DNA of 64,000 bases from an uncultured Acetatifactor sp. (GTDB lineage Bacteria; Bacillota; Clostridia; Lachnospirales; Lachnospiraceae). Made by a program: the position numbers and the translations under genes. How positions within the stretch are numbered: position 1 is the first letter of the stretch; each line of letters begins with the position of its first letter. The stretch spans positions 94,627-158,626 of the forward strand of contig CAJUFI010000001.1 of assembly GCA_910585665.1 (NCBI GenBank), read 5' to 3'. A model generated the notes under the pieces. That model was not told where the DNA came from and made no database searches. It saw only the letters and a list, made by a program, of their open reading frames with translations. Below, piece after piece: positions 17,249-26,315 of this stretch.

Positions 17249-18979
17249 CTAATATGACTTTACCGGCACCTCAGAACTGAAATGCTTATGATAGTGCTTC
17301 AGCAGTACATCCGCTATATTTCTGTAGCAAATGTCTCCTACGGTTCTTTCTTCCCCTAAATAGAACACTTCCTTTGTAATTCGTTTTGTCCTGGAAATCC
17401 TTTCCTTTATTTCATTTATCACGGTGTCGTTGTTAAGCCACCTTACTTGATTTTCATCTATATTGGTACTTTTTTTAATTTCTATCAGCCGTATCGTATC
17501 CTGTTCCGGAATCACGATATCTATCTCCGCTGTAAGCACCTGCTGCTGTGTATATATTCTGTTATTATATTTATATAACCTATGTTTTGAACATTTTCTG
17601 GCTGTTTTAAATTTACCGTTTCCGTAATTCTTTAGGCATACCAAAAGTTCATGATCTTTTTCAATTCCCTTTATGAATTCCAGTGTAACAATTCCTTCTA
17701 ACAATCTGCCCATAGCTGTAGACTCAATCTTGGCGGCCAACGCTTCTGAATCTTCATCGCTGAGACCTATGTCAGCGGCCCTGATCCTATTTGATATAGC
17801 TCCGGCAATCATGTACAGCAAACTGTGCAAAATCGTCAAATCATCCGCCCGGACCGACCCATCGTCAAATTTATCTTCTGGAATCAGGCTTAAATCGTAT
17901 AGCAGCCCCATTTTTGTGAACAATTGGTCAATGATACCTAGCTGCTCTTTTGTCAGCGGAATCTGAGAAATTCCGAAACTTAAATCATATTCCCTGAATG
18001 CATCCTCCACACTGTCTACCGTAATTTGGGTTCTTTCTGTCTTTGTAATATCGATTTGATGATACCCCACCAATCTTCTATATGCATTTTCATTTGTCAA
18101 AGCTCTGGTCAAATCAGCTCTGGTTATTTCTGATTTTATGGCATCAAGAGTTATGCTTTCTCCTATTAATTTCGTGTATTTTATAGTAGATTGTACAAAT
18201 TCTTTTATGTTCCCTTCTACATCCATAAATTCTGCATAATCCGAATTTATAATGCTCAATGCGATGTTCACTCCGAGAGCACTCTCGATATACCTGTCAT
18301 CTATCTTTACTGCATCATCCAATATATTTCCATGTTCGATATATTTTCTGATGGCCTGCTCCTTTTGTGCTGTTGTAGACATATGCATCTGTTTCAACCG
18401 GCAATATTCTCCAAAGGGGATATAACTGATATCTACAAGCATCAGCCTGGTATACAACGAATTTTCATCCGCCAGATTGAACGAAGCGCTTTCTGTACCT
18501 GCCAGAATTACTATGATTCCTCTGTTTACCAAGCCATCTATAAATCCTTTCCCTCCAAGAATCAAATCTCTGCAAAGCGTTATTTCATCTATCAAAATGC
18601 ATTTTATCTTTCCACAGGAGACGGCATCATCAATAAATGCATTCAATTCCTCCAAAGATGGATACCTCATTTCTGTCATGTCGGTCAACTTACGATTATC
18701 AAAATCATCCCTTGATAGTTCTCTGTCATCAATGGTGACAGACAATGTGATATGAAGTATTTCATCTTCTCTCACACCGAACTCCGGAGAATTTATATGC
18801 AGATGGTTCAATAGGATGGTTTTCCCGGTTCTTCTCAGACCCACTATACAAATAGCATGGCCTAAGCTTTGGCCCCTATTGATTTTATTGACGATGTCAA
18901 AATATGCATCCCGGCGGTGCAGCCTGTTAAATTGCTCAAGATTCGTATTGAGTACGGTATAAATTCCTTTCTTTTTCAT
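17249..18979 (-). CDS. AAA ATPase with C-terminal PD-(D/E)XK-like domain (DUF4143-like)
   Basis: 576 residues from ATG 18979 (GGGGGT upstream). Walker A is GLRRTGKT (about residues 47-54) and Walker B is KCILIDEITL. The C-terminal part has a nuclease-like core with an acidic residue in LTAEIDIVIPEQD and the ExK in RLIEIKKST. Codon use is AT-rich compared with the GC-rich genes on either side, suggesting separate origin. It sits between the helicase (16 bp downstream) and a decayed copy of the BrxD-like ATPase 3' end, so it appears to be an insertion into the cassette. The open frame to 19042 runs into that remnant and is not the true start. Confidence 0.8.
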   Translation of the reverse strand: MKKKGIYTVLNTNLEQFNRLHRRDAYFDIVNKINRGQSLGHAICIVGLRRTGKTILLNHLHINSPEFGVREDEILHITLSVTIDDRELSRDDFDNRKLTDMTEMRYPSLEELNAFIDDAVSCGKIKCILIDEITLCRDLILGGKGFIDGLVNRGIIVILAGTESASFNLADENSLYTRLMLVDISYIPFGEYCRLKQMHMSTTAQKEQAIRKYIEHGNILDDAVKIDDRYIESALGVNIALSIINSDYAEFMDVEGNIKEFVQSTIKYTKLIGESITLDAIKSEITRADLTRALTNENAYRRLVGYHQIDITKTERTQITVDSVEDAFREYDLSFGISQIPLTKEQLGIIDQLFTKMGLLYDLSLIPEDKFDDGSVRADDLTILHSLLYMIAGAISNRIRAADIGLSDEDSEALAAKIESTAMGRLLEGIVTLEFIKGIEKDHELLVCLKNYGNGKFKTARKCSKHRLYKYNNRIYTQQQVLTAEIDIVIPEQDTIRLIEIKKSTNIDENQVRWLNNDTVINEIKERISRTKRITKEVFYLGEERTVGDICYRNIADVLLKHYHKHFSSEVPVKSY

Positions 18980-19008
18980 GTTACCCCCATTTCCTATCGA
19001 TGGTCTTC

Positions 19009-19165
19009 TCAAATTTTCCTCCGGGACACCGCCCTTGGCCATCTCGAAGCGATTGTCCCCCCGGTATCTTCGAGATGCTTTTCCAGGAATTCTGGTGCAG
19101 AATATTGATTCGCTTTATGAAGTCATGGCGATTTCGCAGGGCATGATACGGGTCTGGCCCTTGTC
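19009..19165 (-). pseudogene. Decayed duplicate of the 3' end of the BrxD-like ATPase gene
   Basis: About 157 bp aligns with 21190-21330, the 3' end of the intact ATPase gene. Shared stretches include CCCTTGGCCATCTC and GATACGGGTCTGG against GATATGGGTCTGG. Translated pieces match FEMAKGGVP and the region around QTHITPREI, but frameshifts and a stop interrupt them. It marks where an ATPase gene once ended next to the helicase. Confidence 0.75.
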
Positions 19166-19403
19166 AATCCCTTCTGGAGATATGCCGATATTATTGCACA
19201 CATCTATATAAAATGCAATAAAAATGCTCAATATTTCCGATTTCTCAACCTTCCAGACATATAATTCTAATTCCTAAATATGTCACATAGGCAAGAATCC
19301 AAAGGCGCCGGAGCGGTGTGCAGCCACAGGACAGCAATCTGCGAAAGAGGAAATCGGGAGCCAGTGCACTGCCTGCAAATTTGGTAATTTTCTGCAATAT
19401 GTG

Positions 19404-19432
19404 TTGAATGCCGGTTTGCTTCGTGCTATACT
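19404..19432 (+). promoter_or_regulatory. Sigma-A-type promoter of the SUKH/LRR gene
   Basis: TTGAAT (19404-19409), 17-bp spacer, TATACT (19427-19432), about 90 bp before the ATG at 19523. The rest of 19166-19403 shows no gene. Confidence 0.65.
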
Positions 19433-19522
19433 TTGCAGAAAGAAACCGGAAATGAAAGGAATGTCCTTCCTGGACAACCTGGATGACAACGGGACAATAA
19501 TCGGGCAAAAAAGAGGTACATT

Positions 19523-21064
19523 ATGGATTATACAACAGATGCAGCACAGATAAAGCGAGTACAGGACAAGCTGGCTTGGATGGCTCAGCGGGAGGGCAGT
19601 CTGGTCCGGCTGGAGGAGCCGGCAGGTTCCGGGTGGATCGCAGAATTTGAAGCGAATCAGCATATCAGCCTGCCTGCGGATTTTCGGGAGATTGTCAGCC
19701 GGACTGCCGTCGGCGGAACCCTGCCTGACGTATGCAATATTGAATACTGGCGTCCCCTGTGGAACATGGAAATCGAGGATCATGAGGCGTCCCTGGATGT
19801 GCCCTACCCTCCTGCGGAGGATTCGCGGGCTCTGCGCGGGGAGCTGACAGAACACGCGAATCCGTCCAAGCTGCCGGGGCAGATTCTGATTATGGGAGGC
19901 GATCATCTGGGCTGGTCCCTTGTCACTGCCGGACCATGCACCGGGGAAATATGGACGATAGGGGACTTCGGAGTCCGACGGGCTCCGGCCTGCACCTTTG
20001 CCCAGTGGCTGGAGCTGGTGCTGGACGGCAACCTGGAGGCCTACCTGACCTGCTGCCTCACCGGAGAGGAGGGGCGGCGGGGCCGTTCCCGCCGCTTTCA
20101 GGATGTAATCGGGGCGGACTTCGCCTGGCCCGTGGGAGCTGTTCCCGCCGAACACTGTGCCCGGTGGCTGGAGGATAACCGCTTTGTCCACCAGGGGCCC
20201 AGTGACAGCTGGGCCGGATACCTCCGAGGCCAGCTGCGCCAGACCTTGGCCCTGCTGCCCCAGGAGAGGGATGAAAAGCTTTCCGCCCGTCGGGTCGCCC
20301 AGCAAGAGCCGGGCTGGCAGTGGGACAAGGAGCGGGCGGCGGAGTGGGCCCGAGTCGGAGAATTGATTCAGGTCGTCCGGACTGCGGAGGAAAACGGGGA
20401 GATGTGGGGCTCCACCGATCCGCGGGAAGAGGAACTGTTCCGGCGGGCGGCGGAGCTGGTCCACCCCAAGCGCTTTCAGGCCCGGGGCGAGGGCATCCGG
20501 GACCTGTCTTTCCTGGAGGGGCTGACCGGGCTCAAGGAGCTGGATTTGTGGGACAACGACATCGAGGATCTGTCCCCTCTGGCCACCCTCACCGGCCTGC
20601 GGGAGCTGTGGCTGCCCTACAACCTGATTTCCGACTTGTCCCCCCTGGCCGGGTTGGAAAAACTGGTGCAGCTGAACGTCTACGGCAACCGCATTACCAG
20701 CCTGGAGCCCCTGCGGGGGATGACAGGCCTGAATCAGCTGAACCTGCGGGGCAATCCCCTGGAGCCGGGGACGCTGGCCTGCCTGCGCAAGTGCAAGCGG
20801 CTGGGGATGCTGAACCTGAGCGGCACCGGCCTGGGGGACATCTCCGACCTGGAATTCTGCCGAGCCTGGAACCTGGACTTATATGAGAATCCGAATCTCA
20901 CCGGCCTGGAGGTCATCTCGACCATGAAGCGGCTGAGCTGCCTCTATTTGGACACCAATGTGGCCCGCCGGTACGACATCCCGGCCCTGGCCCCACAGCT
21001 CACCGAGCATGTGGAACTGGGCGGCATCTCTCTCTATGTATGGCCGGAGAAATATTTTGAGTAA
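19523..21064 (+). CDS. SMI1/KNR4 (SUKH)-like plus leucine-rich-repeat protein
   Basis: 513 residues, GC-rich, no signal peptide. The N-terminal 180 residues resemble the SMI1/KNR4 (SUKH) fold (acidic, LPADFREIVSRTAVGG, QILIMGGDHLGWSLVT, WTIGDFG). SUKH domains often act as immunity proteins to contact-dependent toxins. Residues about 335-490 are internalin-like 22-residue leucine-rich repeats (LTGLKELDLWDNDIEDLSPL, LTGLRELWLPYNLISDLSPL, and onward). AGAGGT precedes the ATG. It is the only plus-strand gene inside the TerB/ATPase/helicase locus and has its own promoter, so it behaves as cargo. Toxin immunity or protein-protein recognition is a guess from fold alone. Confidence 0.75.
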   Translation: MDYTTDAAQIKRVQDKLAWMAQREGSLVRLEEPAGSGWIAEFEANQHISLPADFREIVSRTAVGGTLPDVCNIEYWRPLWNMEIEDHEASLDVPYPPAEDSRALRGELTEHANPSKLPGQILIMGGDHLGWSLVTAGPCTGEIWTIGDFGVRRAPACTFAQWLELVLDGNLEAYLTCCLTGEEGRRGRSRRFQDVIGADFAWPVGAVPAEHCARWLEDNRFVHQGPSDSWAGYLRGQLRQTLALLPQERDEKLSARRVAQQEPGWQWDKERAAEWARVGELIQVVRTAEENGEMWGSTDPREEELFRRAAELVHPKRFQARGEGIRDLSFLEGLTGLKELDLWDNDIEDLSPLATLTGLRELWLPYNLISDLSPLAGLEKLVQLNVYGNRITSLEPLRGMTGLNQLNLRGNPLEPGTLACLRKCKRLGMLNLSGTGLGDISDLEFCRAWNLDLYENPNLTGLEVISTMKRLSCLYLDTNVARRYDIPALAPQLTEHVELGGISLYVWPEKYFE

Positions 21065-21159
21065 AACTACCCCTAACCTCGATTTGCCCGGTAAAATTCA
21101 GGTCACAGCAAACGGAGGGGAATGAAACCCACGGATGAAGGTGCCTTTGGTCAAGCCTA

Positions 21160-22608
21160 TTATATCTCGAATTCCCGGAATTCGTCCTGGATTTCCTCGT
21201 CCGGAACCCCTCCCTTGGCCATCTCAAAGCTGTTGTCCCCGAGAATCTCCGAGACAGTCTTCCGGGGATTCTGATGCAGGATGTTGATCAGCTCTATGAA
21301 GTCCCGGATGATTTCCCGGGGCGTGATATGGGTCTGGGCCCCTACCCGGTTATATTCCACCGTCAGGAAATAGACCAGATCCTCGTGGGCCAGAATCGGT
21401 TCATAGTTGTAGAGCTGGGCGTGGATGTTCTGCAGCTTCTCCACCAGGATGTACATCTCCTCCTGGTTCAGCATCTGAAGGCGGATGATGGGCGCGGAGA
21501 GGTCTTTTACGTCATCGGTAGCGAAATGTCCCTCCGCCAGACGGGAGCGCAGCGCCTCGTAGCTGAACACGCCCTTGTACTTGTCCTCGATGCACTGAGG
21601 GGTGCCTCCCATCAGGAAGCCGATATGCCTGGCCTTTCCCTGGAGGACGTCATTGTACATGGTGAGGATTTTCTCGTAATTGTTGGCCCGGGTGATGGAA
21701 TTGGGTATCTTGAAGATATTGACCAGCTCGTCCACGATGACCAGCATCCCCTTGTATCCCGCGCCCACCAGGAACACAGCGAAGATTTTCAGGAAATCGT
21801 ACCAGGTCTCGTCCGTCACGATGAAATTGATGCCCAGATCCTCTTTGGCCTCTTTTCTGGTGGGATATTCTCCGCGGAACCATCTCAGCACGTTGGACTT
21901 CAGGGCGGCGTCATCCTCTTTGTAGGCTTTCCAGTAGAGGATTACCGCCCTGGCGAACTCGAAACCGTTCACCATTCCCTCCAGGGAACCTGCCACTTCG
22001 TAAATCCGGCGCTCCACTTCCCTGTCGAAAGCGGATTGGCTGTTTTTCAAGGATTGATCCCCTTCTATGGACTGTCTTTCTTCCATGGATTGCACTTTTT
22101 CCATGTTTTCCATGGATTGCATCTTTCCCGCGGAAAAGCCTGCCTCCGCAGAATGCGTCTTTTCCATGTCTTCCGACATGAAGCTGGTTTTCACGGCGGT
22201 CTGGATGCCGGATATCCATTTCTCCAGTATCAGGGGAAGGGCGCCGCCGTCCGGCTTGGATTTGGTGGACAGGTTCTTGATCAGTTCTTTATAGGTCGCC
22301 AGGCCCTGCCCCTTTGTCCCGGCGAACCTTCTCTCCGGCGAAAGGTCTGCGTCCACCACGGCAAAACCTTTGGCGGTGGCATAGTTGCGGATGGTCTGGA
22401 GCAGAAAGCTCTTGCCGCTGCCGTATTTGCCCACGATGAAGCGGAAGGACGCGCCGCCCTCCCCTATCATCTCTATATCATGCAGAATCGCATCGATTTC
22501 CTGTGTACGGCCTACCGTGATATATTCCAGCCCCGCCCTGGGCACCACGCCGCCCTTCAGGGCATTGATCAGGATATTCGCGATTCTCGTCGGTACCTGC
22601 TTGGTCAT
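21160..22608 (-). CDS. BrxD-like P-loop ATPase (DUF2791-type)
   Basis: 482 residues. Start MTKQVPTRIANILINALKGG, Walker A FIVGKYGSGKSFLLQ (about residues 57-71), Walker B GMLVIVDELVNIF (about residue 300), and a C-terminal segment rich in polar residues. The layout matches BREX-type BrxD/DUF2791 ATP-binding proteins. The ATG overlaps the TGA of the TerB gene (ATGA), so the two are translationally coupled. A roughly 55-residue low-complexity insertion (MQSMENMEKVQSMEERQS and flanks, about residues 162-210) made of short Met-Glu-Gln-Ser repeats interrupts the domain. Expected partner of the Lhr-like helicase now displaced to 14998-17232. Confidence 0.83.
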   Translation of the reverse strand: MTKQVPTRIANILINALKGGVVPRAGLEYITVGRTQEIDAILHDIEMIGEGGASFRFIVGKYGSGKSFLLQTIRNYATAKGFAVVDADLSPERRFAGTKGQGLATYKELIKNLSTKSKPDGGALPLILEKWISGIQTAVKTSFMSEDMEKTHSAEAGFSAGKMQSMENMEKVQSMEERQSIEGDQSLKNSQSAFDREVERRIYEVAGSLEGMVNGFEFARAVILYWKAYKEDDAALKSNVLRWFRGEYPTRKEAKEDLGINFIVTDETWYDFLKIFAVFLVGAGYKGMLVIVDELVNIFKIPNSITRANNYEKILTMYNDVLQGKARHIGFLMGGTPQCIEDKYKGVFSYEALRSRLAEGHFATDDVKDLSAPIIRLQMLNQEEMYILVEKLQNIHAQLYNYEPILAHEDLVYFLTVEYNRVGAQTHITPREIIRDFIELINILHQNPRKTVSEILGDNSFEMAKGGVPDEEIQDEFREFEI

Positions 22609-24518
22609 ATCGTCTCCACCATTCCCTTCACTTGCTCTATATAGTCATCGTAAATCGTGAATTCATCGTCCAGAAGGCTGTCGCCGATGCAGTCCATGGA
22701 CTTCTCGTTGATGCCGTCCATCAGGACTTCCAGCATGATGCCGTGTGCGTCTGCGAATTGCTTTATGTTCGTCTCGCCGTTTATCGCCAGTGCCAGGGCT
22801 TCTTTCTCCGTGTCCGTCAGAAGGTCATTCAACGCTTCCCATGGATTCGGTTCCGCTTCTTGACAGGGGGCCGAATCCGTTTTCTTGGAATCGAATTCTT
22901 CTATATTAGATGCCGGCAAATCGGCTTCCTCAGAATCGACTGTCGTAATACCAGCATCCAACTTCCTTTCGTCCAGTGCCGAACTGTTCTGTACTCCCCA
23001 TGACACGGATTCTGATACAACCTCCTGCTCCGGCACCACCAGCTTCTCCTGGGTGGCCAGCGACTCTTCGCGAATCCTGTCAAGGGCGCTCCTGTCTACC
23101 CGCACCACCGTCCTGGTGGCCTCCCTGTAGAATTCCGTCACGGCTTGCGCAATCACCGTTTCCAGAGAGATTCCCGCCTTTCGCAGTTCATCTGCCATCA
23201 TAGGGCTTAAGCTGTTCATATTGGCCGTGAGCTTGTGACGGTATTTTGTCAGGCTCCGCAGAACAGATTCCATCTGCTTGAACGCATACCCCAGCAACTG
23301 CTTCCCGCTTTCCGTGGTGATGGACGTGCTGAAAGTCCACTGGTTCCCGGCGCATAGATAAATCTCCTTCTCAGACAGCACCACCCGCCTGTCCGCCTGC
23401 TGCAGCGCCGGGTAGAACAGCGCTTCCTTGAAAGGCAGCCAGGCGGCCATATGCTTCGTGGGCTGAAAAATGGACTTGTCCAGGTCCATCCGGTTTTCCG
23501 CAAATGCCTGCTGCAGCCTGGCGTATGTGAACGCAAAGCACTCCCGCACCATCTCTTTTCTGTCATCCGTGTAGAAGCCGGATTTCCGGATGTCGTACTT
23601 GGAAATCGCGCAGCATAAATCGAACCTGTCCTCTGGATTGGACAGATTGGGAAACTGTGCGGCAAGTCCGTTCTCTTCAATGAACTGGTGAAAAGAAAGC
23701 GGCAGTTCATAATAAATATGATAATCCTTCAGCCATTTCAGAACATATTTGTCGATGGACTGATCATAGACCCTGTAGGCATCCCAGAAAAGCATCAGTC
23801 TTTCCAGTCCTTCCCCGGGGGTCTCGACACCTATATTGTTCAGCAGTTCATAAATATACAAATAAGCGTACGAAAGCGAGGTCTGCTGGATGTTCCCCTG
23901 CCGTACCTGTGTGCGCCAGGTGAAATATGTCCGCAGCTGCCCGTATCCCATCATCTGGTAATTGGGATAATACGCGGAATACGGAAGCATGTCCTCATAT
24001 TCATCCTCAAAATCCTTCATGAACATGCCCTGGCGGTAGAAAATCCCGGAATTTTCCTGTTGAATTCGCCTGTCGTAAAATTTTGTGTTGCTGAAATACA
24101 GGCTGCGGCTCTCCCTTGCGATGTCCCGCATCCGGTTGAAGACCTCCCGCACCTCGTCCCGCTCCTGGGGCGGCTCCTCGATTTTGGCGGACTTCAGGAC
24201 GAACCGGCCCACTCCCGGCATGGGACAGGAATCGTACTCGATTTCATAATAGGGCGCTTCCTCGCGGACAGTCTGTCTTGGCGGCTGTGTTGAAGCAGCG
24301 GCCTCCGATGGCCGTACCGGTTCTAACGGCAACGGCTGCAGATGTGGCTGTGGGCTTGGTCGCGGGTTTGGCTGTGGGTTCGGCTGTGGGTTCGGTCTCG
24401 GGTTCGGTCTTGAGTTTTGCCGCGGCAAAGGAAGGGGCTGAGCGGCGACTGTCTCCTCCTGCCCCTGTATCTGCTCAAATATCTGAAACGCATCGTAGTC
24501 TTTATCGTATTTCCCCAT
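22605..24518 (-). CDS. TerB-N/TerB-C domain protein
   Basis: 637 residues. After a Pro-Gln-rich tail with Asn-Pro repeats (12-bp DNA repeats near 24345-24415), a TerB-N-like region spans about residues 100-300 (SRSLYFSNTKFYDRRI, AYYPNYQMMGYGQLRTYFTWRT, YLYIYELLNNIG). A TerB-C-like region spans about 340-637, ending in an acidic linker and a small helical domain (LLTDTEKEALALAINGE). Comparative genomics by the Aravind group linked TerB-N/TerB-C proteins to DNA-processing cassettes with an SF2 helicase and an ATPase, which fits the two partners here. GGAGGATGAT precedes the ATG. First gene of the cassette. Confidence 0.78.
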   Translation of the reverse strand: MGKYDKDYDAFQIFEQIQGQEETVAAQPLPLPRQNSRPNPRPNPQPNPQPNPRPSPQPHLQPLPLEPVRPSEAAASTQPPRQTVREEAPYYEIEYDSCPMPGVGRFVLKSAKIEEPPQERDEVREVFNRMRDIARESRSLYFSNTKFYDRRIQQENSGIFYRQGMFMKDFEDEYEDMLPYSAYYPNYQMMGYGQLRTYFTWRTQVRQGNIQQTSLSYAYLYIYELLNNIGVETPGEGLERLMLFWDAYRVYDQSIDKYVLKWLKDYHIYYELPLSFHQFIEENGLAAQFPNLSNPEDRFDLCCAISKYDIRKSGFYTDDRKEMVRECFAFTYARLQQAFAENRMDLDKSIFQPTKHMAAWLPFKEALFYPALQQADRRVVLSEKEIYLCAGNQWTFSTSITTESGKQLLGYAFKQMESVLRSLTKYRHKLTANMNSLSPMMADELRKAGISLETVIAQAVTEFYREATRTVVRVDRSALDRIREESLATQEKLVVPEQEVVSESVSWGVQNSSALDERKLDAGITTVDSEEADLPASNIEEFDSKKTDSAPCQEAEPNPWEALNDLLTDTEKEALALAINGETNIKQFADAHGIMLEVLMDGINEKSMDCIGDSLLDDEFTIYDDYIEQVKGMVETI

Positions 24519-24544
24519 ATCATCCTCCAGCGCGGCTGAAATCG

Positions 24545-24840
24545 GAACCGGCTTCCAAACTCTTGAGTATAAGCTACCGTCAAATTATCTCCTTCAATCC
24601 TTTCAAGAAGCTTATTTACATATCCGGTAAAGGCACTTTTCTTGACTGAAACATCGAAGGAATAATCCTCCTGAACTTCATCTCCCAGCAGGAAACACAG
24701 AAATTCCCAGGCTCCTTCCTTCTTGTCAGAACCGGAGCTGATTGCGACCGGCTCGCCTGTTGCCAGTGCGTGGCAGCCATCGTCAAACATCCATCCAGCC
24801 AGCACCAGCCCCTCGTTTTCCAAATTCGTCCTGGGCATCC
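24545..24840 (-). pseudogene. Fragment of an ABC-transporter solute-binding protein
   Basis: The minus strand encodes the C-terminal part of a family-1 extracellular solute-binding protein: a GEPVAISSGSDKKEGAWEFL segment followed by FLLGDEVQEDYSF, VSVKKSAF and NKLLERI. There is no N-terminus, lipobox or start, and the frame continues out of phase into the TerB gene. It is probably the relic of a sugar ABC operon once linked to the GH18 gene at 24970. Confidence 0.75.
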
Positions 24841-24969
24841 CGTTCCGCATCATCCGCCGCCTACCTCTCCCGTTCTGCCATTGCCAGGGAGCGGAATTCA
24901 CCGCCCCCAAAAAGACTAGGTGATGCAGTCTGCGTCTTCAGATAACGGTATGGCGGCAGCCGTATGGCT

Positions 24970-25992
24970 CTATGCGCGGAACCCCTCATATATATGGTTC
25001 AGCAGCGTGCCCTCGGGATCGCACCCGTACTCCCAGAACATGATGCCGCCCAGCCCTTTTTCCTTTACATAGTCCGTCTTAGCCCGAAGGCTCTCTCCAT
25101 CGTCATAGCTGATGAAGCAGTTTCCGTCAAATAGATACGGCGCTTTGCCCGCATCGTCCCAATAACGCCTGAAGCCGTTCTTGTCTATGTAGCTCTCCGC
25201 AAGCTCCCCGTACCCAGGGCCGCCCGTGCCCACCGTACCGGCTTCCCGGCCCAAGCCGTCTCCGCCGCCTTTCACTTCCTTCCAGACCCTGGCGTAAAAG
25301 GGGACGCCCACTATCAGCTTCTCTGCCGGCACGCCCGCCTCCCGGAACACCTTCACCGCCTTGTCCACGCATACGTCGAACAGGTTCGTGGTCCCGGGAT
25401 ACAGGGAGGCATGGTGCCCGGTGACCTTGACGAATCCGCCCTGCAGGTCATAGGTCATCAGCTGCACATAGTCCAGATACTCCTGGGCCTTCGCCATGTC
25501 CGTGTGCAGCGTGAAATAGGTGTCCCCGCCTGCGGCGATGGTGAGCATTCTGCCGTTTCCCAGGGCGTCCAGCTCCTGGCGCAGCTTCGCCAGGAACAGG
25601 GTGAAATTCTCCTTGTCCCGGAGGTCGGCCGCGATTCCCGCCACAGCGAAGCAGGGATACTCCCAGTCGATATCTATGCCGTCCAGCTTATGGGCCGCCA
25701 CCAGGGCCGCCGCGCTCTTTGCCGCCTTCTCCCGGGTGCTCTCCGTCATGGCAGCCTGGGAGAATCCGTCCGCGCTCCAGCCACCGATGGAAAGAATGAT
25801 CTTGATCTCCGGATGGATTTTCCGGATGCGCTCCAGCTTCGCCTCTGTGCCGGCGCTTTCCTCCCATACCACTTCATTGTCCCGGATGTGACCGAAGGCG
25901 ATGTTGATCACATCCAGCTTCCGGATGTCCTCCTCCCTCATTTTACCCAGGTCTCTCGTCCCTACATAACCAATCACTTTCTTTTTGCCCAT
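24970..25992 (-). CDS. Glycoside hydrolase family 18 (chitinase/endo-N-acetylglucosaminidase-like)
   Basis: 340 residues. The GH18 barrel is shown by KVIGYVGTRDL at strand 1, KIILSIGGWSADGFS at strand 3, the catalytic DxxDxDxE motif as LDGIDIDWEYP (about residues 113-123), LMTYDLQGG at strand 6 and GGIMFWEYGCDPEG at strand 8. Glu in DWEYP is the proton donor. No signal peptide or anchor is present, so it is predicted to act in the cytoplasm on imported GlcNAc-containing oligosaccharides. The ATG at 25992 has AGAGGAGA nine bases upstream; an open frame extends to 26034 without such a site. A solute-binding-protein relic lies just downstream. Confidence 0.92.
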   Translation of the reverse strand: MGKKKVIGYVGTRDLGKMREEDIRKLDVINIAFGHIRDNEVVWEESAGTEAKLERIRKIHPEIKIILSIGGWSADGFSQAAMTESTREKAAKSAAALVAAHKLDGIDIDWEYPCFAVAGIAADLRDKENFTLFLAKLRQELDALGNGRMLTIAAGGDTYFTLHTDMAKAQEYLDYVQLMTYDLQGGFVKVTGHHASLYPGTTNLFDVCVDKAVKVFREAGVPAEKLIVGVPFYARVWKEVKGGGDGLGREAGTVGTGGPGYGELAESYIDKNGFRRYWDDAGKAPYLFDGNCFISYDDGESLRAKTDYVKEKGLGGIMFWEYGCDPEGTLLNHIYEGFRA

Positions 25993-26063
25993 AACATCCA
26001 ATCTCCTCTCCGATTTTTCTGTGCAATTTGTCATGATTTCCTATATTATACTTAACATCAATC

Positions 26064-26091
26064 TCATCACTTGTCAATCATCACTTGTCAA
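26064..26091. promoter_or_regulatory. Perfect 14-bp tandem direct repeat upstream of GH18 (candidate operator)
   Basis: TCATCACTTGTCAA occurs twice head to tail (26064-26077, 26078-26091). On the minus strand a TATAAT-like box lies at 26045-26050, between the repeats and the GH18 start. The arrangement suggests a regulator-binding site for the GH18 gene. Confidence 0.5.
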
Positions 26092-26255
26092 GTATGCTTA
26101 AGACCGGCTGAATTTGCCGCCCTGTTTCGGACGAGCATACATGGCCGATGCTGTAATCCGCTGTGGTGCCAGCGGCTTTGTTGCAGTTTTCCGCAGATTT
26201 TAACCATATGCAGGTAAATTACCGGGGCACCCCGGCAAAATGTCGTGAAAAAGAA

Positions 26256-26284
26256 TTGCATGTACCTGTATTTTTTGTTATAAT
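26256..26284 (+). promoter_or_regulatory. Sigma-A-type promoter of the CBM9-like gene
   Basis: TTGCAT (26256-26261), 17-bp spacer, perfect TATAAT (26279-26284), about 32 bp before the start codon at 26316. Confidence 0.75.
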
Positions 26285-26315
26285 GATAAAAATTTATAAG
26301 ACAGGAGTTAACATC

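Noticed and set aside
17249..19042. Longer AAA protein starting at 19042
   Set aside because: The extra 21 codons are the tail of the decayed ATPase duplicate; the supported start is 18979.
14998..24518. Complete BREX system
   Set aside because: BrxD-like ATPase and Lhr-like helicase are present, but no PglX methyltransferase, PglZ, BrxC or BrxB is found; the TerB protein points to a different cassette.
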